Shown here: positions 22,179 through 34,050 of the stretch, piece by piece
Layout of the letters: every line of letters starts with the position of its first letter
How positions within the stretch are numbered: the stretch's first letter is position 1
Assembly: GCA_019022495.1 (NCBI GenBank)
Contig: JAFEKR010000025.1
Coordinates: 434,001 to 498,000 of the forward strand
Direction of reading: 5' to 3'
Source: Epichloe hybrida
Taxonomy: Eukaryota > Ascomycota > Sordariomycetes > Hypocreales > Clavicipitaceae
DNA length: 64,000 nt
Program-made: the position numbers and the translations under genes
Notes under the pieces: generated by a model
Databases searched by the model: none
The model's input: the letters and a program-made list of their open reading frames with translations, nothing else
What the model was told of the DNA's origin: nothing

Positions 22179-23608
22179 TGCCCCTGGCACAGCAGCAACG
22201 GTTTCTGGATGAGACTTGCTCTGTGAGCCAAGTACCAGACACATCTGGCATCGTGTCGTCCAGCATAAGAACCGAAACGTGAGAAAAATCAACGACTTCG
22301 AGGTTGTCATTTTCGCTGTTCTCTCACTGGGAACAATGGGATCTTCTCCGTAGAACAAGCTCGAGTCACTCAAAGTTACACAGGCTTGCTGCACATGCCA
22401 ATTCTGGATGTCTTGAGCTCCCATTCGACTTTTCTTTGCATGTCATCAACACGGCCACTCATTCTCGGCCAGCCCCACACCTACTACCAGAAAGCGGGAA
22501 TGCTGATCTGCATCTGCAGCGCTATTACAGCCCTGCAAACGCATCTTGTTACATGTAGTTCGAGGTATGTGAGGCTTGGGCATTGCAGGGCAGTGCTCCA
22601 CTCGGGCCTTATGACATGGGCCTGTCAGGCGCGCTCGCATCTTCCAATGTCTTCATGTACATGTATGTTCTGAATAGCAGGTGATTCACTGCGTTGTTGG
22701 CTATCGGCCACCATTCGAGCCCATTTGAGCTCGCAATGGAGATAAATCTCATTGCCCTGCGCCCCACTTCAGCCATTAATCGATAACATGAATTGCTCGG
22801 CGCTTGATGCTGCGATCAATACGGTTCATATAGGGCTGGATTACGTACTTGACCAGGTAGAAATCAACTACAGAGCTGTTCTCGTACTGATGCAAGTCTT
22901 GTAATTCTATCCTCAAGTAAATACTGAATCCAAGCCGCTGCTCGTGATGCATTCAATCAGCTTGTTCAGTTGTAATGCTCAGCTTTTCAATGGATATCGC
23001 GCGACACGAAGCGAACCCGGCGGCGAGGCGCCTGCCCAACCTTGAGTGTTTCTGTTTCTGTACCCACAGACAGCCCAGCCCCACAGACGGCGTACATACC
23101 GCATACCCTGCCAGAAAGCTTCATTGCCTCGAGGGCGAGGCTGGTATCAAGCAGGATTTGGCTCCGGCCTATCAAAACACAAAAAACCACGAGCTTCGCT
23201 TTCGATCCTGGGTTTGCGGAGTACGGTCGAGCATCTCAACCGCCAGACCTGGCTATCAAATTGAGCAGACGCGTGGCTCAGCTCGCTTACATCACGACCA
23301 TTGCTCTTGTTTTCCCTAATCTTCAGCCTTGGATGTGTATTTTGGTCGTCATTTGTCGCCATAGTCGAAACACCATTTTCCTCCCGCCACCGACCTCATC
23401 ATTGCACGCCGCATGCTTTGAGTATTTGAACGAAACTGCCTCTTTACACTCCGAAGAATTTTGCATACTTTCCGAACCAAGCGTCGACAGCGACTGACTT
23501 TTGACCATCACCTGACCCGTCATACGAGAGCCTCGATCGTGATACACCATCGCTGCTTCGAAACGACAGAATCTTCAAAGCCAGCAGTCGTCATCGTCAG
23601 CAGCACTC
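22179..23608. other. Intergenic region upstream of MSN5
   Basis: 1,430 bp of normal composition. Several short open frames on both strands (22304-22673, 22975-23497) lack recognisable domains and clear splice-linked partners. The stretch before 23609 is CT-rich and probably includes the MSN5 promoter and 5' leader. No RNA gene was recognised. Confidence 0.5.
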
Positions 23609-26600
23609 ATGTCTGCGAGCGGGGTGGCTCTGTCAGCTGGCACTAATCCGAGCAATGGCGGGGATGACCAGATTTTGACCAAAATCCACCAAGCCTTGGA
23701 GGTTGTACACAGCCCATATTCGAGCAATAATGCCCGCCGGGAAGCTCAATCCTTTCTCGAGGAGGTCAAGGACCTCGCAGAAGCACCTTTTCAAGGATAT
23801 AGACTGGCTTCAGACCAATCCCAACCACCCGTCGTCCGCCATTACGCCCTCTCCCTTCTCGAACACGGAATACGATATCGCTGGTCTATCTATGACGAGG
23901 AGCAGGCTTCTGCGCTGCGGAACTGGGTTCTGGAACTGAGCCAAGCGGTCTCAAAAGCTGACCCGGCCTATTTGAGGAATAAGACGGCGCAGTTATGGGT
24001 TGAAGTTGCAAAGAGGTCTTGGGGCGCGGAATGGATGGACATGGACACCTTACTTGTCCAGCTGTGGCAAACGCCTGATTCGGCTGTTCACAAAGAGCTG
24101 GTAATGTTCGTTCTAGAAACGCTCTCTGATGAGGTGTTTACCGGCGACGACTCAGTAGTGGCCATGAGAGAAGGTGTGCTTAGTAAAGCATGCGTCGAAA
24201 TATTCACACCCACGTCCGTGTTGACCGAGGCATTCCCCAACCGGCAGCCTGGCCCGGATGTGCGTCAAGGCCCTGAAGGGTGGCTCGGGCGTATTTCTGA
24301 ATTTCTCAATTTTTGCGTCACCTCTGAAGCAAAGGGTAGCAGTGACGCCAAGGGCTGTGCTGTAAAGGCGCTATCCGTATTACTGTCCCTGATGCCCTGG
24401 GCGATACCCAAAGCTATAGCAGCTGCTCAGTGTGTCCATGTTATGACTGCGTGTCTGGCATCCTCCCACGCTGAAATCCAAAAGGTAAGGGACATGCTCT
24501 CATACCCCAATTCTAAAGTGAACGGCGCTAAGATAGGTGAAATGCTTCTCAGGGCTCCTTGGAAGCTCTCCACGCTCTGTTCTGTCGTACAAACCTCTCA
24601 GATGAGGAGTTCCGCGAGCTTGTAGTACCAATGTATAGCCATGCTTCAGTCGATCTGTGCAAAAACCTTTTTAATTGGGCGGCTGTGGATCCCGAGGATA
24701 TCGACGAAGACAAATACCAAATCCTCAAGAAGCTATCAGAGGTAGGTCAATTCTTGCTGCATCGGTAGTGTCCTCTTTCATTCATTAACCAAAATATAAG
24801 ATGTTATCATGCCTCGGCGACTACTTCGAGCGCAAGTATACGCAAGTGCCGACAGAGGCAGCTAGCTCTGAGTTCCTGCAGCTATTGATCGAGGTGGCAC
24901 AGAGTCCTAGCCTGATGGTTTCAATCCCAGTCCTCGTCTCCTGGACCAGGATACTTGGTCACAGGACCCTTGGCCCAAGCGATCTGGTGTCATCAACAAT
25001 TGGACCTCTCCTAGAAGTCTGTAGCTCCAGGCTTGTGCGATACGAGAACTTACCGGACAACTCTACAGACCCAACGTATCTTTTCCTTACGGAGGATACC
25101 GATACCATACCCGAGAGACATGCATTTCTGGGGAATTACCGAAGATACTGCTCACAGGTCATTGAACATATTGTTCAGTTGAAACTCGTCGACGCGATTT
25201 CTCACGTACTAGGCCGAACTGAGTACATGCTCCAGAACTTGCATGATGGGCAATCATCTTTCAACAGTAAGAACGCTCCTGAAATTTTCATTTGAACAGG
25301 AATGGCATCTTTATCCTGACAACTGCAGAAAAAACATATTCCAAGCACTCCATGTCTGCTCTGAGAGTCGACTCACATTTCACCGTCATCGAGGCTACCT
25401 TGAAAGGCTATGTCAAGTGGAGAAGACATCATGGGCGCGACCACGTAAGCTCCAAAGCCGCTCCAGGACAGACGAAGTAGCTAATATGTCATGTTCAGGA
25501 ACAACAAGCTGTTGAAATAGAATCAAACTTGGAAGTTTGGTGCAACAAGTTAATAGAAATGAGTTTCGAGGTGGGTTTCTTCTTGGGCTATCAGGCTTCG
25601 CACCACCTTGTACCCGCTGACCTTTCGACACTCTCTAAATACAGGACCCAATGATCCGCAAGCGCATGTTACAACTTCTTGTATTCTTCTCCACCACGGC
25701 ACTGAACAAAAATGCTGGGTTTATGTTGAAAGTCCTCGAGCATATATTGGTAACATGGCCGGCTCTTGAACCCGAACATCGAGCTTACAATGATGCTGTC
25801 AAAGAGTTGCAGAGTGAAAGCATGGTTGAGCTGCAGCGTCTCGCATCTGAGATGCCCGATCACCTTCTGGTTCGACCAACCTCCCCGCTCCCTGCTCACC
25901 GCTTCCCGCCCTCATCATATAATGTCGGCTGACTATCAGTAGGGTGTATATGACCAGATTGAAGGCCGAGTAAACGAAATGATGAACTCGGGGGCATTAG
26001 ACGAGAAGCGGTCTTTAGCCTACAAGAGCTTTCTTTTTCTCATCATGTGAGTGCCTTGAGGGGGCGAACAGGAGAACAGCAAAAAAGGCTTCACCATGAC
26101 TAACTTAGACCTTGTCAGACACCGAGCTAGTGGCATTGATGTGCAAACAAAGGTTCAGAAACTTGCAGATTTTATCGAGCCGGTGAAAACCCAATGGCAG
26201 GGGGAGGGAATACGAACTTCGCTCAAGTCATACGCCGACTTTTGTCGGTATCTCGGACTTGATAAAGCCCAGAGGTACTTGGCAAGCATACGCGCTCACG
26301 AAATCAGTGACTGGGGAGCCCGCGAACTGGATGCTGAAGGTCTAGCCCTCCAGAGTGAGCTTGACGAACGACTCAAGGTACGTATACCTCCTGCGTGCGC
26401 CATTCAAGCTAACTCATCGTGAAAAGACTCTTCCTTTACGACCTACAAAGTCGTTCTTAGCCTTCTCCGTGGAGCGGCTGGACAAGTCATCCCCTGCTTT
26501 TCAGGCCTCATACGCCCTCTGGCAGGACGGATTCTCTAATATCCTTGCCGATCTGCTCGAATACCTTAGGTGAGAATATGTTACATAATGGAGGGTCCTA

Positions 26601-28092
26601 TCTGAGTGAGCTTATTGACATGAACCTAGATTCGCCCATGCCACACACAACCCGGCCAGCTGGACAGAGTGGCCAATAGAGATGAGAGGCATGGTTGATC
26701 GAGTCCTCAGCGATAGGTTCTGGCAGGCTGGCATTTCCGAAGGCAGCAAAGATGACTTTTACGCACGCGTTATGGATAAGAAAAACACGATAGAGGGTCT
26801 TGCTTCGACTATCCGTGGCTCTGTTCGCTTCGTGAGAGAAGCGGCTTACGCAATTATTTACTGCATGAGCAGGCTGGACATGCAGTTTTATGGCTTCAAT
26901 GGTCTGTCAGCGCCCTTGTCAACCGCATTATTTTCAGACTCTATATGGCTGTCAACACACCAACAGAGCAACCTGCTCAACTTGGTGCGCTACTTGGTCG
27001 ATGACTGTCCAGTGGACTATCGAGAGCAGTTCCTTCCCCAGCTTCTGGCGGCGTGTTTCGGGCAAATGGATGCTAAGATACACGGAGAATGGGAGAAGAT
27101 GGACAGTCAGCAGACTTCTACCTCAAACGGTGAAGCCGGTCTGAAAGAAGAAATGAAAGCAGAGAGCATCCTGCGTCAAGTCACCTACACGGGAGTGATG
27201 ATGGTTGCGGACTTTCTTGATCCGACAAAGTCCAGTCAGTGATGAAAAAATATAGCCACGTTCACTTGCATTTGTTTAGCTAACTCGATCCACAGACCCG
27301 TCTGCTCTCAATGGCCGAAGCCAAAAGGACGCGCCCGATATGAAAGCTCCCGTTTTCTACCCATCGCTCCGAAATTTCTGCTTAATGAGGCAAGAGATAG
27401 TTGAGCCGCTGCTAATGTTCTGTACCCACGGCATCCGTATGAGGGATACGCGATGTTGTGGTATGATTCTTCGGTTGTTTATATCCCTTGTTCCGGAATT
27501 CCGGGGTCAAGTTCAAGGCAGGTCAGCGTCGAATGTCTCCGATAGAAGAACCGCCTCGACGCATCCAGACACAGCAGCTGTTTCTGACGAGATGGCCTCG
27601 GTCATTCGTGAGTACATAGCTTCAGACGTCCTGAAGGCCTGCTTGACATCATTTCACGAGCCATACTTCGTAGAGGTACAAAAGGAGCTAGCATCCTTGG
27701 TCGCTACCATTGTGGTTTATTACAGTCCGGTCACAACAACACCTAGAGATGTTTTGCTATCTTTACCAAATGTCAATTCCGCTGAGCTTGATCGTCTGGC
27801 TCCTTACATGGTTTGCCCAGACTCACATACTCGTCAACAACGGGCAATCGTCCTGGAAGTTCTCAAGGATCTTAAAGGAGTAAGCGTGTCTGAAATGGGC
27901 AAACTTGCCAAGACGGCTGGGTTCGGCAGCTCATCGAGGAACAAGAGAAGCGGTCGGAGCAAGATGGCGCAAGGTTTCATGAGCACATCGACGGCTGCTG
28001 AGGCTGGTACAACCAGGGGGAATGGCGCTCCTGGAGCCAGGCGAGCGACCCCAGACGCGTTGGAGGGCGTTTCCAACCTCTTTGACGGCTAA
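23609..28092 (+). CDS. MSN5: Exportin-5-type karyopherin Msn5
   Basis: This is an importin-beta family receptor. Yeast Msn5 exports phosphorylated regulators, and the animal homologue exportin-5 carries structured RNAs with Ran-GTP. Eleven exons are inferred: 23609-24484, 24553-24741, 24801-25266, 25329-25444, 25499-25570, 25645-25869, 25943-26046, 26119-26377, 26427-26569, 26630-27234 and 27296-28092. The product is 1,283 aa, usual for fungal Msn5. Introns are 49-74 bp, and several have CTAAC or CTGAC branch motifs. The N terminus shows the karyopherin entry region ([37 protein letters not shown]). Later family blocks are [68 protein letters not shown] and [13 protein letters not shown]. The C-terminal [19 protein letters not shown] precedes a basic Ser-rich tail. 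One donor (25870, GTTCGA) is weak. MSN5 fits better than the tRNA exportin LOS1 because of these blocks. Confidence 0.9.
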
Positions 28093-28709
28093 ATGGAGGA
28101 TACGCTGGCGCGACAGTTAGTTTGGGTGCCCTACTGTGGCGACGCGTCAGACGGACTGCGTCATGGGAAAACGCAACATCATGTTGGACAGAAAAGCGTT
28201 TCAGTGTCCTCAACAGCAATCTCCGCCTCCCATCATGAACGCAGTGAACGGCAGTGCGTCTACGTCTATCCTTGTTTACAAGTCATAGGTCTGGAGTCTC
28301 TTATATCTTTGGCTTCTTGGATGATACGATGAGAGCTGCAGAAGAAGGGTTTTCTACTACAGCAGCGCGATGTTGCTGTGGCGGCAAGGGATTCGTGCTG
28401 GCTGTGACGCGGCCGGCACGTGCTCGAAAAATTTGGTCGGGGCAAAGGTCTAGGAAACATTTGTATGATGTGACGTGAAGATATAGATATCTCAATAGAG
28501 TGAGTCCCATGACAGATATGGCACATCGTAAAGAAAGAATGAGACTTTTTAGGCCCCATGTCATCATGGTGTTTATGTTTGCCTGCCTGTCTTTAACACG
28601 TGTATTCGTCTTGCCAACAGGCGCCTGCCGTATTCCCTCGAAGTCCATTCATGTTCAAAACACAGTGCTGTCGGACTGAGCAAGGCCAGGGGTGTCCATC
28701 TACAAACAA
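28093..28709. other. Downstream region of MSN5
   Basis: Normal composition with no supported gene. Short minus-strand frames (28266-28648) have no recognisable features. The MSN5 terminator and polyadenylation region must lie here, but no specific signal stands out. Confidence 0.45.
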
Positions 28710-28987
28710 TACACCCCCTGAATTATTTTACAAATCTACATAACCAGGGTGATTAAGCTAAAAAGATATTAAATAAGTAATAGGGGCTAGGATAATAAAT
28801 ACCTTAGTTTCTTTATAATTTAAATTAGAAATAATATATCTTTAAGTAGTATTTAATATCTTATATTTTTCCCTTATAGTAGTTTAAAATAATATAGGGG
28901 TTAAATTACATGTATAGCTAATTATAGCTATTAGTAAGGGATAAATAACTAGGGTATGTAGATTTATAAAATAATTCAGGGGGTGTA
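28710..28987. mobile_element. MITE with about 33-bp inverted ends (TA type)
   Basis: The ends TACACCCCCTGAATTATTTT and its reverse complement extend to about 33 bp (28710-28742 and 28955-28987) with one or two differences. Both outermost bases read TA, as expected for a Tc1/mariner-type TA duplication. It is 278 bp, AT-rich inside and has no coding capacity. It lies in the 3' flank of MSN5. Confidence 0.8.
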
Positions 28988-29659
28988 TTTTCCACATGTG
29001 CTACTATGTCCCACCTTGAATTACATATTTTACAAATCCACATGCCCTAATTTTTCGGTCCGCGCTAATAGCTGTAATTAGCTATAAGTAATACTATTAT
29101 TAGAGAGCTACAAGGAAAATACCTAGGGTATACATGTAAAGCGCTACGAAAAGATACATTATTTTCCACATAAATCGTCCGCAATTCAAGTACCTATTAA
29201 TCCTGGCGCTGATCCTCCATTTCCTGGGTAACATCTGATTGGCTTAATTACCCTTGTAATAGATTAATTCAGGGCGCATACTGTACATTACGCACGCGGC
29301 TAGTCTTTTCTCGTATGTACGCTTATGTACAGTACCAACATGGCCGGTTTCCGTCGTTGGCTAGATTAGTCAAGTCGCCAACTCCGGGCTACATGCATGT
29401 AATTCATGTCGCTTATGGCCTACGGAGTAAGTGAGCCTATTCTTTTATTTTTTTCTCGGCGAAACCTTTATTACTAGGACTGGCACAAAGTCCCGTGTAG
29501 CCTTCCGGCAAGTACACAAGCTTGAGATTGGGAATGGGTAATTGGTGGTGGCGCACGGGGGACGGAGCATCAATGAACGAAAAAGGCCCGTTCTTAAAAG
29601 ATACCGACTGTTCTGAGGTTAGCGTGATCCCAAAGCGGTAAATGCCTAGACCAATTATG
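28988..29659. other. Intergenic, with a degenerate relative of the preceding MITE
   Basis: CACCTTGAATTACATATTTT followed by TACAAATCCACATGCCC (about 29012-29055) resembles the left end of the 28710 MITE; the other end was not found. A 78-codon minus-strand frame (29437-29673) reads into the next MITE and is not recognised. The rest shows nothing. Confidence 0.45.
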
Positions 29660-30008
29660 GGACATCTAAACACGCATCTGTTAAAAATTAAGCACGCATC
29701 TGCCGTTAGTCCTAATTAGGATAGACAATCCACCCACCTGTTTTCAGTGTAGCTTGCATCTATTAATCTTCGTAATATTAAGATAATAAATTCCTTACTA
29801 GCTTACGCACTCTAGATAGCGTTAACTATAGCTTTTATAGTAGTATAAAATAGCTAGTAAAGGGATAAAAGGCCTATATTAATAATTACTATAGCTACGA
29901 AGATTAATAGACGCGAGCCACACTGAAAACAGGTGGGTGGATTGTCTATCCCGATTAGGACTTAGCAGGTGCGTGTTCAATTTTTGACAGATGCGTGTTT
30001 AGATGTCC
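29660..30008. mobile_element. MITE, Mutator-type, with 9-bp target duplication (copy 1)
   Basis: 349 bp with long inverted ends (over 100 bp), outermost GGACATCTAAACACGCATCT. The flanks CCAATTATG (29651-29659) and CCAATTGTG (30009-30017) form a 9-bp duplication with one A/G difference. Nine-bp duplications are typical of Mutator-like elements. Each end holds the motif ACGCATCTG twice. The middle is AT-rich and there is no transposase. Confidence 0.85.
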
Positions 30009-30169
30009 CCAATTGTGCGGTCTATGTACATGATGTGCTATAACTCTCGTGCCTACGTACACGTGAATGTAGAAATCTTTCACGCTGTTTTGTTGCATCG
30101 CTGTCAAGCTAGTAAATGATCATCATGGGTATGCCGCCGTGGCCCGTGGGGGATGTTCAACGGGTTTTC

Positions 30170-30539
30170 GGACATCTAAATGCGCATCCCTCCTTTTTTG
30201 AATGCGCATCCCCCCTTAGTCCTAATCCGGAAGGACGGTCCCCACACCTAATTTTGGTGTGGCTCGCGTCTTGTTGATTTTCGCTGTCAATTGAGATGCC
30301 TATTTGTGCGATATTTAAAGGTATTAGTACTATCAAAAAAGCTACTATTATTGCGTTGCAAGGCCTCGTGATAATAAAAAGGAAGGAATTGCAAGCGTTG
30401 CAAGCGTTGCGTGAGCTGCATTCGCTACTAAAGAGAGCTAGTATATTTAGCGGGAAATCAGGTGGAAAGGTACTTCTTCCGTTTTAGGACTCAGGGGGGA
30501 TGCGCATTCAAAAAAGGAGGGATGCGCATTTAGATGTCC
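30170..30539. mobile_element. MITE, Mutator-type, with 9-bp target duplication (copy 2)
   Basis: 370 bp, ends GGACATCTAAATGCGCATCC and its reverse complement, with a perfect 9-bp duplication CGGGTTTTC (30161-30169, 30540-30548). It shares the outer GGACATCTAAA and the doubled inner motif, here TGCGCATCC, with the 29660 element, so the two are diverged relatives. The interior differs and has higher GC, with a small repeat (GCAAGCGTT). A 63-codon open frame at 30296-30487 is not recognised and could be chance or captured sequence. Confidence 0.85.
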
Positions 30540-30603
30540 CGGGTTTTCGGGTTTCCGGGCTGGGATCGGATGCGGGGGCAAGGATACATACGTACATGTA
30601 CAT

Positions 30604-30908
30604 TGTTGGAATCCCGCCGCAAGCGTTCAACCGCATGCAGGCATCTTGGACACTAGGACCTACCTGTCTAGTTACTTTTACCTTTAGTAAATGCATAGTA
30701 TAGTTTATATAGGCAGATTATATACCCTATAGTATAGGTACTTAGTTATTTAAACCGTAGTCCGTACTCTCTTATAGGGTTAGGTAACTTAATCTATACC
30801 CTTATTTCTAATCCTAGCTACTTAGTCTAATATAGTAGTAATTGCTTAGTGTTTATAATATAAAGACCCTTCTTTCTAATTAATACCTTTATTAAGTTAA
30901 TTCTAATT
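30604..30908 (+). repeat. Possible 5' LTR of Copia element K
   Basis: Composition changes from normal to AT-rich just after TGTTGGAATCCC at 30604, and a matching end (TTAATTCTAAT) occurs near 30908, ahead of K's coding remnants. The right copy is not in the window, so both limits are tentative. Confidence 0.35.
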
Positions 30909-31854
30909 AATTAATCGTTAAATTTAGTATATCCTAGTAAGAGGATAGGGTTTAATTATAATTATTAATATTATAATTAGGTAACCCTTAGTAGCAAGGA
31001 AGATTTATATAGGTTAAAGTTTAATAAACTATAATAATAATATAGGATATTATTAAGATATCTAAGGAAACTAACACTATAAGAGGCTATAAGCTAGTAG
31101 TTAAGCTATAAGAACCTTATTATTAGGACTTGTGGTTTAAGATAATAAAGGTAAGAGCTATTAAAGATAGGATATAAGTCTTTATTAATCCTAATTTAAT
31201 AATAACTCTTAACTACTTACCTAAGCCGCTAATTCTAATAGGAAAAGGGACTCTAGTAGCAAGAAAAGTAGTAATTATAGCTTTAATTACTTTACTAGAC
31301 TTAAGAATACAGAGTTATATAACATATAGCCTCCCATAAAGAATATCTTTATTATTAACAAAGAGATATTTAAACAGAAGTTCAATATATTGAAGAAATA
31401 GTCATTAAATAATCATGCTATAACACAGAACCTAGGAGTCTATCACAGCTAGAGAGCTATATAAATTATAATGTCTAACAAAACAATGAACATGTCATGT
31501 TAATAGTCATTAAAGGATTATAACATAAAGGAAGTAAAAGAAGTAAAGGAAAGTAAGCTAGAGGGCAATACTACCTTTACTACTACAGAACTATCTTTAG
31601 AGGCTTTTTATGCCTAAGGGCGCTTATAAGTAATACTTAATAGTAGTACTTTAGTATATATCTTTAATAATAAACACTGCTTTATTAACCTAGATTACAG
31701 CAATTAACTAAGTATCTAAGCTAGGTATAGGGTCACTAAAGCTTACGGCGTTAGCATAGCCTAGATTAAATTAACAAATAGTTAGACTCTTATGTTATTA
31801 AACGCGTAGTATTAACTAACCTTCTTTATAAATCTTATATTACTTTAGCTACTT
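30909..31854 (+). mobile_element. Copia element K, 5' interior (gag and protease remnants)
   Basis: The plus-strand reading gives a possible gag region, then a protease-like segment near 31640-31850: NSSTLVYIFNNKHCFINLDY, which resembles the Copia DSGAS-H-FN-KSRF motif. The reading stops at 31854 and the polyprotein resumes at 53277 beyond the inserted J element. Stops are RIP-type. Confidence 0.6.
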
Positions 31855-32121
31855 TGTCACGACTGTGGTAGGAGAGATATAAACGGAGTGAAGGCTAAGG
31901 TTCTTAGTTATAGCTAGAGAGCTACTACTTAGGGATAGGTGTATAAAGGTCTCAAACTCTAACCTTTTACATCTCTTATAGGTAATCCTTATCTAAATAC
32001 CTTACTACACACATATAGCTATCTAGTAACTACTTAGTTATTTACATAGGCTAAGGCTTACCTAAGGGCTTTATTATATAACTATCCTATCTATAACTCC
32101 CTAGCCTCCGTGCTCCTAATA
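31855..32121 (-). repeat. LTR J2 (left, 3' LTR of J)
   Basis: 267 bp, TGTCACGACTGTGG to GTGCTCCTAATA. The adjacent CCCCCC (32127-32132) on the plus strand is a G-run on the coding strand, fitting a polypurine tract at the 3' LTR. Confidence 0.88.
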
Positions 32122-34050
32122 TACTACCCCCCTAATATATAATTATCCTTAATTATAAAGAGCTACTTAGCTAGTGCGTGTTTACTACATATAACCTATA
32201 GTAATATTTATATTACTAGCTATACTATTAGTGCGTAGTATTATATTTACTTTAAATAATAAGGTAAATATTATTAGGACCTAGGTAATCCTTCTTATAA
32301 TATTTAGATTATAAATAGCTATACACTTGCTGCTTTATTACCTCTAATATACATACCTCTATCTAATAAGTTATTAGCGCTAAGTAAGTAAATTACCTAT
32401 ATTAAGTTTTATAATTAGGTTAAATAAATAAGGTAACGCACGCTATTTAAAATAAATAACTTCTTATCTAATATTAGGGATATTATATTAATCTTACTAG
32501 GAGTTTATAGCTAGCGTGTGTATTTACTAGTAGTAGCTATAACTATAAATATTATAATTCCTAGATTAGCTATATATAGTATATAAATTACTTAGGGGTC
32601 TAAGGCTAATATAAAAGAGGCTTACTTTCCCTTACTTCTATATACTTTTCTTCCCTTTATATTCTCCCTTAGTATTATAAGTTACCCTTACTTATAAGCT
32701 AGTAGCTTTATAGCTTCTCTTATAGTAATTACTAATATCCTATAGTATTACTTTATTATCTATATCTATCCTTATCTAAAATATCTAAATTCTCTTAAAT
32801 ACTAAAATATTAGTAGCTTACCTTTTACCTATAAGTTTCTTATAGCGTATTATTACTAACTTACTAGTAATTAATAATATCTTTAATATAAGTAATTACT
32901 TTACTACTACTACTTCCTTTTATTTTAAAGACTCTTATAATATTCCCTTTAAAGTCTTCTAGTAAGAAATATTTAGCTTTTAAAATTTCTATATAAGTAT
33001 AATATCTAAGTCCCCCTAGCACTTACCTTACTAACTTATAGCTAGTAGTACTAGTAAAATAAAAATTTCTTATATTTACTATATATAGTAAGTTATAATA
33101 TAAGCTATTATACCTAAAGATAGTAATAGTGTAAAGCTATAATATATTATTAAGGGTAAATCTATCCTAACCTAATATACTAATTCTCTAAGTATAACTT
33201 TATTACTATCTTACTATATATTACTCCTAACTTATGTAAATAACTTAATAAAATACGCCTATTATACGCATAATAATAAGGACTATACTAGGGTTTATTC
33301 TCTCTTTCCTACTACTAATATATATACTAATATACTACTAGTATATTACTTAGTTTACCTAGTAATACTATATACTCTTTAAGTATATTAATGCTTATAG
33401 TAATCCTAATAATAATCTATACTTTCTTAATAATATATATATCTCTTATTTCTATAACTTAGTTACTACTAATATACTACTAGTATTTAATATATATAAA
33501 ATATAAACTTTATAATACACTCCTAATTACTAAAAATACTAATAAGCATAAGTAAGTAAGGTAAGCGTAGCTTATAGTAGAAGTTATATATAAGGCTAAT
33601 ACTAATAAATAAGTTACTATATTATTACTTAATAATACTATTAATCTAGAAGTCTAGATTAATATTTCTAATAGTTTATATTTTATTATATAAAATCTTT
33701 TATTTATATATACTTCTTATACTCTAGCTTATAGCTTTACTAACTTACTAGTAGCTTACTACTAATATATTTATGCTTCTTACTTGTATTAGGCTACTAG
33801 ACCTCCCTAGTAAGCTTTATATATATATGTATAGAGAGGGGGATTTTTCTAATAATAAGGATAAATCCTCCGCCCCTATTATTACTAGTAAGACTACTAA
33901 GGGCCTAGCAAGTAACGTGTTAATAAAGTAATTTGTGTAAAGTAGCTATAAGTTAGGTTATCTAAGAAATTATCTAGTTTTTTTACTATATATTACTACT
34001 ACTATCTAAAATCTATTAAATACACCTCTATATTCGTAAACTAGTAACTT
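32122..34050 (-). other. Long 3' interior of element J, content unresolved
   Basis: About 1.9 kb separates J's 3' LTR from the region where pol should end. A minus-strand reading (about 33010-32130) is interrupted only by TAA/TAG. That is expected by chance in TA-rich RIP DNA, so it does not prove a gene. It could be a decayed extra frame or simply a long untranslated region. Confidence 0.35.

Noticed and set aside
22304..22673. Small genes between DPH7 and MSN5
   Set aside because: Short overlapping frames on both strands with unrelated, low-complexity translations and no motif or splice partner.
23042..23497. 151-codon frame upstream of MSN5
   Set aside because: No ATG start, no recognisable domain, and its position fits the 5' leader or promoter of MSN5.
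23609..28092. tRNA exportin LOS1/XPOT as identity of the karyopherin
   Set aside because: The blocks [24 protein letters not shown] and [14 protein letters not shown] and the C-terminal SEMGKLAK segment fit the Msn5/exportin-5 family instead.
29437..29673. 78-codon minus-strand gene
   Set aside because: Its N-terminal part lies inside a MITE end and the rest matches no family I recognise.
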